34,456 nucleotides of DNA, taken from NCBI GenBank assembly GCA_036745195.1, contig DAIOGO010000012.1, positions 1 through 34,456 of the forward strand, read 5' to 3'. Shown one piece after another: positions 1 to 7,913 of the stretch. The notes under the pieces are model-generated. The model made no database searches. It saw nothing but the letters and a program-made list of their open reading frames with translations, and was not told where the DNA came from. The stretch is from JBFHRE01 sp036745195 (GTDB lineage: Bacteria; Actinomycetota; Acidimicrobiia; Spongiisociales; ZC4RG35). Position 1 is the stretch's first letter. The number at the start of each line of letters is the position of its first letter. The translations under genes were made by a program, and so were the position numbers.

Positions 1-33
1 GCTCGCGACTCGCGACCTGGGCCGGGCACCGGC

Positions 34-1017
34 CTAGATGGTGAGGCCGACGCTCGCTCGGACCGAGGACATCGACTGTTCGGCCCGCTGGCGGGCGTCG
101 AGGGCTCCCCGCTGCATGATGCGAGAAACCTCCTCGTCCTCCAGTCGCTTGAAGGCGGTTCTGATCGGAGTCAGACCCTCGACCACCGCCTCGGCGACCG
201 CCTCCTTGAACGGCCCGTAACCGGCGTCGCGGTATTCCTCCACCAGTTCGCCGATCGACTTGGAAGAGAAGTAGGAGAACAACTCGAGCAGGTTGGAGAT
301 CCCCGGCTTCTTCGACCAGTCGTAGCTGACCTGGCGTTCCGAGTCGGTCACGGCGGACTTGATCTTGCGGCGGATGACGTCTGGCTCATCGGTGAGGAGC
401 ACGAAGGCGCCAGTGTTCTCGTCCGACTTCGACATCTTCGAGGTGGGGTCTTGCAGCGACATCACCCTGGCGCCGATCTTGGGGGTGATCCTCTCCGGCA
501 GCGGGAACTCATCGCCGTACCTCGAGTTGAATCGCTCCACCAGGTCGCGGGTCAACTCGAGGTGCTGAGTCTGATCGTCGCCGACCGGGACGGCGTGGAC
601 CTTGTGCACGAGGATGTCCGCCGCCATGAGGACCGGGTAGGCAAAGATCCCCAGGTTCTGACCCAGCTTGTCCGACTTCTCCTTGTACTGGGTCATGCGC
701 TCGAGCTGGCCCATCCCTGTGATCGTCCCGAGGATCCAGGCCAGTTCGGCATGCTGGGGCACCTGCGACTGGTAATACAACAGACAGCGTTGGGGGTCGA
801 TCCCGACCGCCAGCAGGGTCTTGGCGGTGGTTATCCGGGCCCGTCGGAACTGGTCGACGTCGAACGGCACGGTCATCGCATGGAGGTCTACGACGCAGTA
901 GATGGCGTCGTAGGTCGCCTGCATCTCGACCCAGTTGTTGAGGGCACCGACCAGATTGCCCACATGCAACTCGCCCGTCCCGGTGGGTTGGATCCCGGAA
1001 AACACCCGCTGCTTCAC
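34..1017 (-). CDS. trpS: Tryptophan--tRNA ligase
   Basis: Class I aminoacyl-tRNA synthetase that charges tRNA-Trp in the cytoplasm. The 327-residue length is normal for bacterial TrpRS. The N-terminal GIQPTGTGELHVGN stretch holds the HIGH-type motif (HVGN, residues 18-21), and KMSKS is present at residues 194-198; both build the ATP site. The reading frame stays open to 1455, but that upstream part does not resemble TrpRS. I chose the GTG at 1017 because an AAGGAG sequence lies 5 bases upstream and the protein then starts right at the family's VFSGIQPTG. A possible 47-codon upstream gene ends inside this start codon (GTGA overlap). The matching tRNA-Trp gene lies at the other end of the window. 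Confidence 0.97.
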   Translation of the reverse strand: MKQRVFSGIQPTGTGELHVGNLVGALNNWVEMQATYDAIYCVVDLHAMTVPFDVDQFRRARITTAKTLLAVGIDPQRCLLYYQSQVPQHAELAWILGTITGMGQLERMTQYKEKSDKLGQNLGIFAYPVLMAADILVHKVHAVPVGDDQTQHLELTRDLVERFNSRYGDEFPLPERITPKIGARVMSLQDPTSKMSKSDENTGAFVLLTDEPDVIRRKIKSAVTDSERQVSYDWSKKPGISNLLELFSYFSSKSIGELVEEYRDAGYGPFKEAVAEAVVEGLTPIRTAFKRLEDEEVSRIMQRGALDARQRAEQSMSSVRASVGLTI

Positions 1018-1157
1018 ACCTGCTCCTTTGACCTCATGCCGCTCGAATCCGACCTCGAATCCCAAGAGAAACGCCGGTGACCGAGGTCGCCGGCGTGCCC
1101 GAACCTGGTTTCGCTCGACCTCACCGTCGGGGTGGACGCCACCGGTCCGGTCGGCAT
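1014..1157 (-). CDS. Possible 47-codon leaderless gene coupled to trpS
   Basis: Unrecognised small frame. A TAACGT -10-like box (1164-1169) is followed by exactly 6 bases and an ATG at 1157, the spacing seen at several other genes here. A TTGATG -35-like hexamer (1188-1193) sits 18 bases further up. The frame runs 47 codons with about 83% G/C at third positions and stops with a TGA that overlaps the GTG start of trpS, which suggests translational coupling. The product would be rich in Ser, Arg and Gly with one Trp (codon 32). It has no recognisable domain, so it may be a leader peptide or simply the translated 5' region of the trpS mRNA. Open frames of this length are common by chance in GC-rich DNA. 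Confidence 0.4.
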   Translation of the reverse strand: MPTGPVASTPTVRSSETRFGHAGDLGHRRFSWDSRSDSSGMRSKEQV

Positions 1158-1163
1158 CGCGCA

Positions 1164-1193
1164 ACGTTACCCGGCCATGCCCTTCGGCATCAA
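1164..1193 (-). promoter_or_regulatory. Candidate promoter for trpS and its leader frame
   Basis: Read on the minus strand: TTGATG (1193-1188), 18-base spacer, TAACGT (1169-1164). It overlaps the last codons of the acyltransferase gene. Initiation 6-7 bases downstream would begin at or next to the ATG at 1157 and give trpS a leader of about 140 bases. Confidence 0.4.
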
Positions 1194-1753
1194 CCTGTCT
1201 CGTCGCGCAGTCGAACCTCAGACTGACGCTCGGGGTGCCTGCCCACCTTGCCCTGGTACACGATCGCCAGCCTCGCCAGGTCACCTTCCAGATCCCCACT
1301 CGGGCTGATCGCGTCGAGCACTCCTGCGGTCCTGGTGGCGTAGTCGACGAACCCGCAGACGATCGGCACCCCCGCTGCCTGGGCGATCCAGTAGAAACCC
1401 GAACGCCAACCGCTCCCCCGGCGGCGGGTACCTTCGGGAGCGATGACCAGGCCAATGCGGGGTGCCGCCGTGATCTCGGCCGCCACCTGCTCGACCAGAC
1501 CCTGGCTGCTGTCGCGGCGGACGGGAATCCCGCCCAGCCGGCGCATGAGCTTGCCGAGCGGCGGCCGGAAGAGGCTGTGCTTGCCGATGAACCTGGCCGG
1601 AATCCGGAAGTGGTGGGCGACGGCGAGAAAGGCGACGAAATCCCAGTTGGACGTGTGGGGTGCCCCGAGCACGACGAACTTGTCGCCCGGCGGCATCTGC
1701 CCCACGAAGGTCCACCCGGTCATCCGCATCCACAGATAGGCGAGGCGTTTCAT
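1190..1753 (-). CDS. PlsC-like 1-acyl-glycerol-3-phosphate acyltransferase family protein
   Basis: A 187-residue member of the PlsC acyltransferase superfamily, which moves acyl chains onto lysophospholipid-type acceptors at the membrane. The catalytic HX4D motif is His33-Asp38 (HTSNWD), and the acceptor-phosphate binding EGTR motif is at residues 107-110. The protein is shorter than classical PlsC (about 240 residues) and has no clear N-terminal membrane helix. It belongs to the compact HTSNWD-type subgroup whose acceptor is not established. It starts 23 bases after the stop of the upstream ABC gene, so it is probably the third gene of that operon. The association hints at lipid handling by the exporter, but that is inference. 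Confidence 0.85.
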   Translation of the reverse strand: MKRLAYLWMRMTGWTFVGQMPPGDKFVVLGAPHTSNWDFVAFLAVAHHFRIPARFIGKHSLFRPPLGKLMRRLGGIPVRRDSSQGLVEQVAAEITAAPRIGLVIAPEGTRRRGSGWRSGFYWIAQAAGVPIVCGFVDYATRTAGVLDAISPSGDLEGDLARLAIVYQGKVGRHPERQSEVRLRDETG

Positions 1754-1776
1754 CGCTGGCTCACGCTAGGCGCTCG

Positions 1777-3573
1777 TCAACGAGTACCGGCCATCCAATC
1801 GGCGTGCAGACCGGCGTACACCCCGCCCAGGGCGATCAACTCGGGGTGGGAACCACGTTCCAACAACCGACCGTGATCGAGGACGAGAACCTCGTCGGAG
1901 GCCTCCGCCGTGGAGAGACGGTGGGCGATGGTGATGGAGGTGCGGCCCCGGATGAGGCGATCGATCGCATCGCGGATCTTGAGTTCGAGGGCGGGATCGA
2001 CCGCCGAGGTGGCCTCGTCGAGTACCAGCAGATCAGGCTGGCTCATCCACGCCCGCACCAGCGCCACCAGTTGCCGCTCTCCGGTGGAGAGGAGGGAACC
2101 CCGCTCCCCCACCTGGGTATCCAGCCCGTTGGGGACGCCGGCCAGCCAGTCGGAGAGCCCGAGATCGGCAAACCCCCTGAGGAGCTCCATTTCATCGGCT
2201 CCCGGTTTCCCGTACCTCACGTTGTCGGCGATCGAGGTATCGAACAGAAACCCCTCCTGGGGCACGTACGCCACCCGTGCCCGGAGCGAATCGAACCGGA
2301 TGCGATCGACCGGGACTCCGCCGATCCGGACCTCGCCCGAACCGGCGTCGAGCAGACGGACCACCACCTTGGCCAGCGTGGTCTTCCCCGATCCGGTCTC
2401 GCCCACCACCGCCACCCTCCGGCCGGCCGGGATATCGAAGGTGATCCCGTCCAGCACAGTGTCACCGGTCGGGTAGCGGAAGGTGAGATCTCGCACCTCG
2501 ACCGTGAGCGGGGTGTGCGGCAGGTCGACTCCTGAGTCCCCCGGGTCGGCCAGATCGACCGGGGTGTCCAGCACCCCCAGCACCCGGCGCAACCCGGAGG
2601 CGGCCGCCTGGGCCGAGTCGAGCGTCTCCACCACGGTCTGGACGGGATCCACCAGCAGGTTGACCAGGAAGAGAAAGGCAAGCAGCGAGCCGGCAGTCAT
2701 CCCTCGCTCGGCCCCGAGCCAGATTCCGGCGGCCACCACCGCCGCCGTCAGCGAACCGGCGAAGATCTCGGCTGACGAGAAGAGGGCAGAACCGAGCGAA
2801 GCCGTCCTGAACTCGGCTTTTGCCTGGGCATCCAGCTTCGACCTGACCCGTTGCAGGGTGGCCCGTTCGACGCCGTAGGCGCGCACGACGTGAACGCCCG
2901 AGATGGACTCTCCCACCGCCGACATCGAATCCGACACCCTCGCCCGCACCCGGTCGTGGCCCCGCCCCAACACCCGCTGGAACCAGAAGAGCATGACGCC
3001 ATACACGGCCACTCCCACCACCACCAGCACCGCCAGTTGCCAGCGGTAGAACAGCATCGCCGCCACCACCAGGATCAACTGGGCGGATCCGAGCATCAGG
3101 CCCATTCCGCCCCATTCCATGAAGTCCTGGATACGGAAGACGTCCGAGGTGACCCTGGCCACCAGCGCCCCCCGCCGCTCCGACTGAACATGGAGCGCCG
3201 ACATCCCCTGCAGGTGCGAGAAGACCTTGACCCGCAGGTCCGACAGACCGTGGGCGGCGGTCCGGGCCAGCCGGAAGGTGGCAGAACGCCGGGCGAAGGC
3301 AGCCGCCACCATTCCGAGCACCACCAAACCGCTCCGCCCGACCGCCCCGGCCAGGTCGACGCCCCCTGGAGCCAGGATCTCGTTGTCGATCGTCTGCTGG
3401 ACCAGCACCGGGATGGCGACCGGCAGGGCGGTACTGGCGACCGCCAGGAACACCGTCAGCCCCAGCCCGTGCCGGAAGATGGGCACCTCCCGGAACAGGG
3501 CCCGCATCGCCTTGCCGATGGTGAGTTCGGCCCCGGTGGAGAAACCCTCCAGACGCTCTTCTGTGTCCGTCAC
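1777..3573 (-). CDS. ABC exporter half-transporter, canonical ATPase half
   Basis: A 598-residue type IV ABC half-transporter: an N-terminal six-helix membrane domain (about residues 30-330) and a C-terminal nucleotide-binding domain. Walker A carries Lys397, the Walker B aspartate is followed by the catalytic Glu520 (LDEATSAVD), and the switch His551 is present (IAHRLST). The signature motif, normally LSGGQ, reads LSTGER (residues 495-500) and is degenerate. It overlaps the upstream ABC gene by 4 bases (ATGA), so the two are co-translated and should form a heterodimer. The intact Walker and switch residues here pair with the intact LSGGQ of the partner to make the one hydrolytic site. The substrate (lipid, drug or peptide) cannot be read from the sequence. 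Confidence 0.95.
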   Translation of the reverse strand: MTDTEERLEGFSTGAELTIGKAMRALFREVPIFRHGLGLTVFLAVASTALPVAIPVLVQQTIDNEILAPGGVDLAGAVGRSGLVVLGMVAAAFARRSATFRLARTAAHGLSDLRVKVFSHLQGMSALHVQSERRGALVARVTSDVFRIQDFMEWGGMGLMLGSAQLILVVAAMLFYRWQLAVLVVVGVAVYGVMLFWFQRVLGRGHDRVRARVSDSMSAVGESISGVHVVRAYGVERATLQRVRSKLDAQAKAEFRTASLGSALFSSAEIFAGSLTAAVVAAGIWLGAERGMTAGSLLAFLFLVNLLVDPVQTVVETLDSAQAAASGLRRVLGVLDTPVDLADPGDSGVDLPHTPLTVEVRDLTFRYPTGDTVLDGITFDIPAGRRVAVVGETGSGKTTLAKVVVRLLDAGSGEVRIGGVPVDRIRFDSLRARVAYVPQEGFLFDTSIADNVRYGKPGADEMELLRGFADLGLSDWLAGVPNGLDTQVGERGSLLSTGERQLVALVRAWMSQPDLLVLDEATSAVDPALELKIRDAIDRLIRGRTSITIAHRLSTAEASDEVLVLDHGRLLERGSHPELIALGGVYAGLHADWMAGTR

Positions 3574-5372
3574 GACGCCTCCCGATCGGCGCTGTCCAGT
3601 TCATAGGCCTGGATCAGCCGGGCATAACCGGGAACGGTGCCGAGGAGTGCCTCGGGTGATCCCTGGCCGAGAACCCGGCCCCCTTCCAGGTAGATCACAT
3701 GGTCGGCAAGGGCGATAGACGAGCGGCGATATGCGACGATCACCACCGTCGAAGGCAGATCTGCACGGCGGAGACGGCCGAGGATCTCGCTCTCGACGCT
3801 GGGATCCACCGCCGAGGTGGCGTCGTCGAGGATCAGAAGGCGAGGCCGCCGCACCAGCGCCCGGGCCAGGGCCACTCGCTGACGCTGGCCGCCCGAGAGG
3901 GAGGCACCCCGCTCGCCGATCCGGGTGTCATATCCGTCGGGCAACTCCAGGATGAAGTCGTGGGCTCCCGCCAACCGGGCAGCCGACTCGATCTCTTCCG
4001 TGCTCACGTCGAGCCCGAAGCCGATGTTGTTGGCGATGGTGTCATCGAACAGGAACACGTCCTGACCGACGAAGGCCACCTCTCCGGCCAGTTGCGAGCG
4101 GCCGAAGGAGCGCAGGTCGCGTCCGTCCAGCTTGACGTGCCCGGTGGAGGGGTCCCACAACCGGGCCATCAAGGTGACCAGTGTCGATTTGCCCGAACCG
4201 GTCGCCCCCACCACTGCCACCGTGCTCTCGGCCGGGATCTCGAGGTCGACGTCTTCGATCACCGGGCTGTCCGCCGTGTATCCATAGCTGACCCGGGTCG
4301 AGTCGACCGACGCACCGGTCGGATCGGTGACCGCAACCAGACCGCCGTATTCGACGACGTCGTCGACATCGAGCACGGCTTTGACCCGGTTCCAGGCGGC
4401 CAGGCTCCCCGACACCTCCCACAGCAGGAATCCGATCAGGCGGAGCGGAAAGGCGACGAGCGAGAGGAGATAGGTCACCCGCAGCAACTCTCCGGCGGTC
4501 AGATCACCCGATGAAACCCGGATCGCCCCGATCAACAGCACCGCGATCGTGGTGAAGGCCGGGATCGCATCCTGGAGCGAGTCGTAGAGGGTGAACGTTC
4601 GGGCGACCTTGACGTAGTCGTCGCGGAGCAACTCCGATTGGTGACGGAAACGATCGACCTCGAAGGCCTCTCGCCCCAGCGCCTTGACGGTGAGGGCGCC
4701 GTCGATCGACTCGTGGGCAACCGAGCTGACCTCCCCACGGCGCTCCTGCACGACTTCGAACTGCGAGAAGATCCGCCAGGAGCCCTGGACGTCCAGGAAG
4801 ACGACCTTGGCGAGCAGACCCACGATGCTCACCAATCCCAGGATCGGGTCGGTGGCGACGATGATCACCATCGAGCCGACCAGCAGGAGGAACGCTCCGG
4901 TGGCATAAGGGAAGGGTCCCAGCACATAAGTGGACTGGGAGGCGTCGGAGTCGCTGACCGAGATGAGGTCGCCGGTGGACTGGCTGCGGAACCAGCCCAA
5001 CTCGAGTTGAAGGAGATGCTCGACCATGGAGGCCCGCATGTCGGCCTGCGAGCGGGTCTGCATCCAGGTCGCCCCAGACCGGCGAACGACGATCCCGACC
5101 GTCTTCCAGACGGCGATCAGGATCAGGGACAGCACCGCCGCCCGCACCCCTGCGCCCGGCGATTCGCCGCCGTCCAGGACCGGCACGATCACCTGGTCGG
5201 TGAGGCGGCCCACCACCACCGCCGAGGCCACGATCGCCGCCGCGAAGTTGGCCGCCCCGAACACACCGATGGCGAACGCCACCGGATGACGACGGATGAA
5301 GCGGCCGACCAGGCGGGCACCGTCGGTGAAGATCACACGCAAGGTGGGAGGAGTGGGCATGGGGATCGTCAT
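3570..5372 (-). CDS. ABC exporter half-transporter, degenerate ATPase half
   Basis: A 600-residue ABC half-transporter with six predicted membrane helices and a C-terminal ATPase domain. Walker A (Lys395) and LSGGQ are intact, but the catalytic Walker B glutamate is an aspartate (Asp517 in LDDATSAVD) and the switch histidine is a tyrosine (Tyr548 in VAYRRSS). Its own ATP site, which also uses the LSTGER signature of the next gene product, should therefore bind but not hydrolyse ATP. I placed the start at the ATG at 5372, with GGGAGG about 9 bases upstream. The frame stays open further up, but that part looks non-coding. It is the first gene of the operon with the second half-transporter and the acyltransferase. 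Confidence 0.94.
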   Translation of the reverse strand: MTIPMPTPPTLRVIFTDGARLVGRFIRRHPVAFAIGVFGAANFAAAIVASAVVVGRLTDQVIVPVLDGGESPGAGVRAAVLSLILIAVWKTVGIVVRRSGATWMQTRSQADMRASMVEHLLQLELGWFRSQSTGDLISVSDSDASQSTYVLGPFPYATGAFLLLVGSMVIIVATDPILGLVSIVGLLAKVVFLDVQGSWRIFSQFEVVQERRGEVSSVAHESIDGALTVKALGREAFEVDRFRHQSELLRDDYVKVARTFTLYDSLQDAIPAFTTIAVLLIGAIRVSSGDLTAGELLRVTYLLSLVAFPLRLIGFLLWEVSGSLAAWNRVKAVLDVDDVVEYGGLVAVTDPTGASVDSTRVSYGYTADSPVIEDVDLEIPAESTVAVVGATGSGKSTLVTLMARLWDPSTGHVKLDGRDLRSFGRSQLAGEVAFVGQDVFLFDDTIANNIGFGLDVSTEEIESAARLAGAHDFILELPDGYDTRIGERGASLSGGQRQRVALARALVRRPRLLILDDATSAVDPSVESEILGRLRRADLPSTVVIVAYRRSSIALADHVIYLEGGRVLGQGSPEALLGTVPGYARLIQAYELDSADREAS

Positions 5373-5453
5373 GGTATGAACCTCCCGACACCCCTGCAGC
5401 CGATTTACCCGGCCGAGCCCGGCACGCCCGATCCCCGGGCACCCTGAGGCCAC

Positions 5454-5470
5454 CCTGATCCCCAATCAGG
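5454..5470. repeat. Inverted repeat CCTGAT-N5-ATCAGG between divergent genes
   Basis: A perfect 6-base inverted repeat with a CCCCA centre in the 144-base space between the ABC operon (minus) and the small membrane protein gene (plus). It could be an operator or a small hairpin. No binding protein can be assigned. Confidence 0.3.
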
Positions 5471-5516
5471 ACTTTCACCGATGGACGGAGAGCGACTCGG
5501 GCCCCATGATGGAACC

Positions 5517-5939
5517 ATGAACACTTCAACCAGATGGTATGTCGGGGCGGTGGCGGCGATCGTCGTGCTTGCCCTCGTCGTCGTCCTTCGAGCGGACGAG
5601 CCGCCTTCCTTCGACCCGGGGACACCCGAGCACGCGGTGGCCGGCTACGTCGAGGCGATCATCGACTCCGACTTCGCCACCTCGGACGCCATGCTCACCG
5701 CCGCCGCCCGCAAGCGGTGCGGTGACGACTTCTACCGGTCGGGGGACATCCAACGAGTGCGGATCACCGACAGCCGTCCCCGACCGAACGGGATGGTCGT
5801 CGATGTCGCCATCACCCGGGATGACGCCGGAGATCCCTTCGCATCCGGGTACACCGAGAACGACACATTCGTACTCATCGAACAGGACGGCGGCTGGAAG
5901 ATCGATTCGGTCCCCTGGTCCTTGTGTGGAGGTAAGTGA
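5517..5939 (+). CDS. Small membrane-anchored protein, possible NTF2-like fold
   Basis: A 140-residue protein of unknown function. One hydrophobic segment near residues 7-24 acts as an uncleaved anchor or signal peptide, placing the rest outside the membrane. The outer part begins with a Thr-Pro-Glu-His-Ala-Val-Ala-Gly-Tyr-Val-Glu-Ala-Ile pattern and ends with a hydrophobic strand and GGWKIDSV. This is the helix-then-sheet pattern of small NTF2-like (DUF4878-type) lumenal domains, usually non-catalytic. Two cysteines (in KRCGDD and SLCGGK) could form a disulphide. The ribosome-binding site of the next gene (GGAGG) lies in its last codons, with the next start 3 bases after the stop, so the two are co-transcribed. 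Confidence 0.75.
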   Translation: MNTSTRWYVGAVAAIVVLALVVVLRADEPPSFDPGTPEHAVAGYVEAIIDSDFATSDAMLTAAARKRCGDDFYRSGDIQRVRITDSRPRPNGMVVDVAITRDDAGDPFASGYTENDTFVLIEQDGGWKIDSVPWSLCGGK

Positions 5940-5942
5940 GCC

Positions 5943-7811
5943 ATGATCAACGTTGTAATCATCCTGGTGGTCCTGGCGGCAGCGGCGGGAGCCCTCACCC
6001 TCGCCTTCCGGGTCAAGAAGGGGGTCGAGCCGGGACCGGTTCGCTCGCTGGCGACCATCGGCTTCTTCGTGGTCGGCGTCCTGCTCGTTGGGGCCGGCCT
6101 GTCCGGTGTCATTCGGGCCGCGGTGCCGTCCGGCGACCTCTTCCGAGACGAGAACCTGCAACTGGCGAGAGCCCTCTCCTATCTGGCGGTGGGTCTCCCG
6201 CTGTCGGTGGGATTGTGGCGCCAGGTGTCGCCCTGGTTGAAGTCCGGCACCCCAGGCCCTGGCTGGCTGCTGGGCTGGCCGTTCGTCTCCATCTGGGCGC
6301 TGGTCGCCGCGACCATCGGACTGGGCCAGACTCTGGCCTGGCTGGTGGGAGGGGTTGCCAGTCCCGACGGAGTCGGACGCCTGATCGGCTGGTCGGTGGT
6401 GCTGGTGGCCGCCGCCCGGGTCGAACAGACCCATAAGGTGTGGATCGGCAAATCCGACTCGGCCGCCCTGTGGGCCTTGATCGTGCCCGCCTTCTCCGCC
6501 GTGGCGCTCATCCCCACCGTGCTGGGCATCGGCGCCTCGCTGGCCTGGCTGGCCGGTGGCGACAGCAGGCCAGAGGCCCTCGGAGTCGGGATCGCCTGGG
6601 GAGCGGTCTGGTTCGGCACCCGCTGGGCGGAGCGCCGGCTCCCGCCCGGCCACGATGTGACCCCGCTCCTGTGGGGTCTGGTGACCTTGATCGCCATGTC
6701 GGTGACCTCGATCGTGTTTCTCACCGGCCTGTTCGAAGCCGTCCTCGACAGCCTGACCGGTTCGCCGGTCATCGGCGACCGCGACTTTGCCGATTTGTTG
6801 CCGAGAGCGGCCTGGGCCGTGTGGGGGCTGGGCATGTGGTCATGGCTGTGGCTCGCTGATGCCACCCGCCGCAAGGAGTCGGTATTGCGCGAGGCCTACG
6901 CGTTGCTGGTGGGGGTATCGGCGCCGGTGGTCGCCCTGATCGCCTCCCTCGCCTCGAGCTTGTTCCTGGTCGCAGAGTGGTACATCGGCACACCGGAGAC
7001 CACCAGCAGCCGGGTTCAATTCGACATGCTTCCTCCGTTGCTGGCGGTGGCGCTGGTCTCGGCCGGAGTCCTCATCCACCATCGCCGGATCGCCCATGTC
7101 CCCAGCCCGGCCGACCGGCGGGCTCGTTACATCGTCGCCGGCGCCGGTCTGGCGGCGGCGGCCTCGGGCCTCGGCTCGATCATCACTGCGATCCTGCTGT
7201 CGCTGTCCGGCGACGTGGTGGCGGGTGACAGCGGCGTGGATGTCCTGCTGGGTGGCGCCCTCGCCATGGCGGTGGGTGGATTCACCTGGTGGTCGCAGTG
7301 GAGCGTGATGGCCCGCCGGGTGGCAGGCTCCGCCGAGGAACGCTCCTTCCCGAGCCGCAAGCTGTACCTGGGACTGGTCTTGACGGTGTTTGCCGTCTCT
7401 GCCCTGATCTCACTGGTCACGGTGGTGTTCGGGATGTTCCGAGCGGTGCTGGGCGATTCCCGCCTCCTCACCGAGAGCTTCTCGGTGTCGGTCGGCGTGC
7501 TGGTGGCGTCTGCGCTACTGGGTGGCATCCACTGGAACATCTGGCGAGCGGACCGCTCGCTGGCGCCCCCCAAGGTGGCAGCGGCACCGGTGGTCGCTCG
7601 TGAGATCATGCTGGTGACGGGGGGTCCGGTGGCCGAGGCGCAACTCGCCCTGAGCAGGCCCGATCGCCGGCTGTGGATCTGGCACGACTCCGGCAAGGAG
7701 TCAGGCCGTCCGCTCGAGGAGATCGAAGTGGCGATCGCCGCCTCCTCCGGATCGCGGGTCCTGGTGATCGAGCGGCCCGATGGCGTCGAGGTCATCGAAC
7801 TGGACCGCTGA
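5943..7811 (+). CDS. Large multi-pass membrane protein of unknown function with internal repeats
   Basis: A 622-residue polytopic protein with well over ten hydrophobic segments and a soluble tail of about 80 residues that ends in a beta-rich stretch. The same pattern recurs about six times: a hydrophobic helix with spaced glycines, then Trp-containing turns and a short basic loop (for example SVGLWRQ, FGTRWAERR, WSWLWLADATRR, TWWSQWSVMARR, HWNIWRADR). It therefore looks like a repeated two-to-four-helix unit, in the style of DUF5671-type membrane domains; I hold this assignment loosely. There is no signal peptide, transport motif or catalytic motif. GGAGG at 5928-5932 serves as its ribosome-binding site. 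Confidence 0.75.
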   Translation: MINVVIILVVLAAAAGALTLAFRVKKGVEPGPVRSLATIGFFVVGVLLVGAGLSGVIRAAVPSGDLFRDENLQLARALSYLAVGLPLSVGLWRQVSPWLKSGTPGPGWLLGWPFVSIWALVAATIGLGQTLAWLVGGVASPDGVGRLIGWSVVLVAAARVEQTHKVWIGKSDSAALWALIVPAFSAVALIPTVLGIGASLAWLAGGDSRPEALGVGIAWGAVWFGTRWAERRLPPGHDVTPLLWGLVTLIAMSVTSIVFLTGLFEAVLDSLTGSPVIGDRDFADLLPRAAWAVWGLGMWSWLWLADATRRKESVLREAYALLVGVSAPVVALIASLASSLFLVAEWYIGTPETTSSRVQFDMLPPLLAVALVSAGVLIHHRRIAHVPSPADRRARYIVAGAGLAAAASGLGSIITAILLSLSGDVVAGDSGVDVLLGGALAMAVGGFTWWSQWSVMARRVAGSAEERSFPSRKLYLGLVLTVFAVSALISLVTVVFGMFRAVLGDSRLLTESFSVSVGVLVASALLGGIHWNIWRADRSLAPPKVAAAPVVAREIMLVTGGPVAEAQLALSRPDRRLWIWHDSGKESGRPLEEIEVAIAASSGSRVLVIERPDGVEVIELDR

Positions 7812-7844
7812 GGATTTCCGGCCGCCCGCCGACGGGAAACGTCG

Positions 7845-7865
7845 ATCGTTCATCGTTGATCGTTC
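7845..7865. repeat. Three tandem ATCGTTS heptamers upstream of the protease gene
   Basis: ATCGTTC (7845-7851), ATCGTTG (7852-7858) and ATCGTTC (7859-7865) follow each other without gaps, about 50 bases upstream of the subtilase start. The 7-base spacing could serve a regulator that binds direct repeats. Confidence 0.45.
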
Positions 7866-7913
7866 CCGGGATGACGCTCAAGTTCGAGGCCCCCTGCTGC
7901 CGATGAGGACAGC

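Noticed and set aside
1018..1157. T-box or tryptophan attenuator in the trpS leader
   Set aside because: No T-box antiterminator sequence and no run of Trp codons; only one Trp codon in the possible leader frame.
1018..1455. N-terminal extension of trpS to 1455
   Set aside because: The extra 146 residues overlap the acyltransferase gene, do not resemble TrpRS, and a good ribosome-binding site sits just before the GTG at 1017.
451..1876. Long plus-strand frames opposite trpS, the acyltransferase and the ABC genes
   Set aside because: They are antisense shadows in GC-rich DNA, rich in Arg/Pro/His, without recognisable domains.
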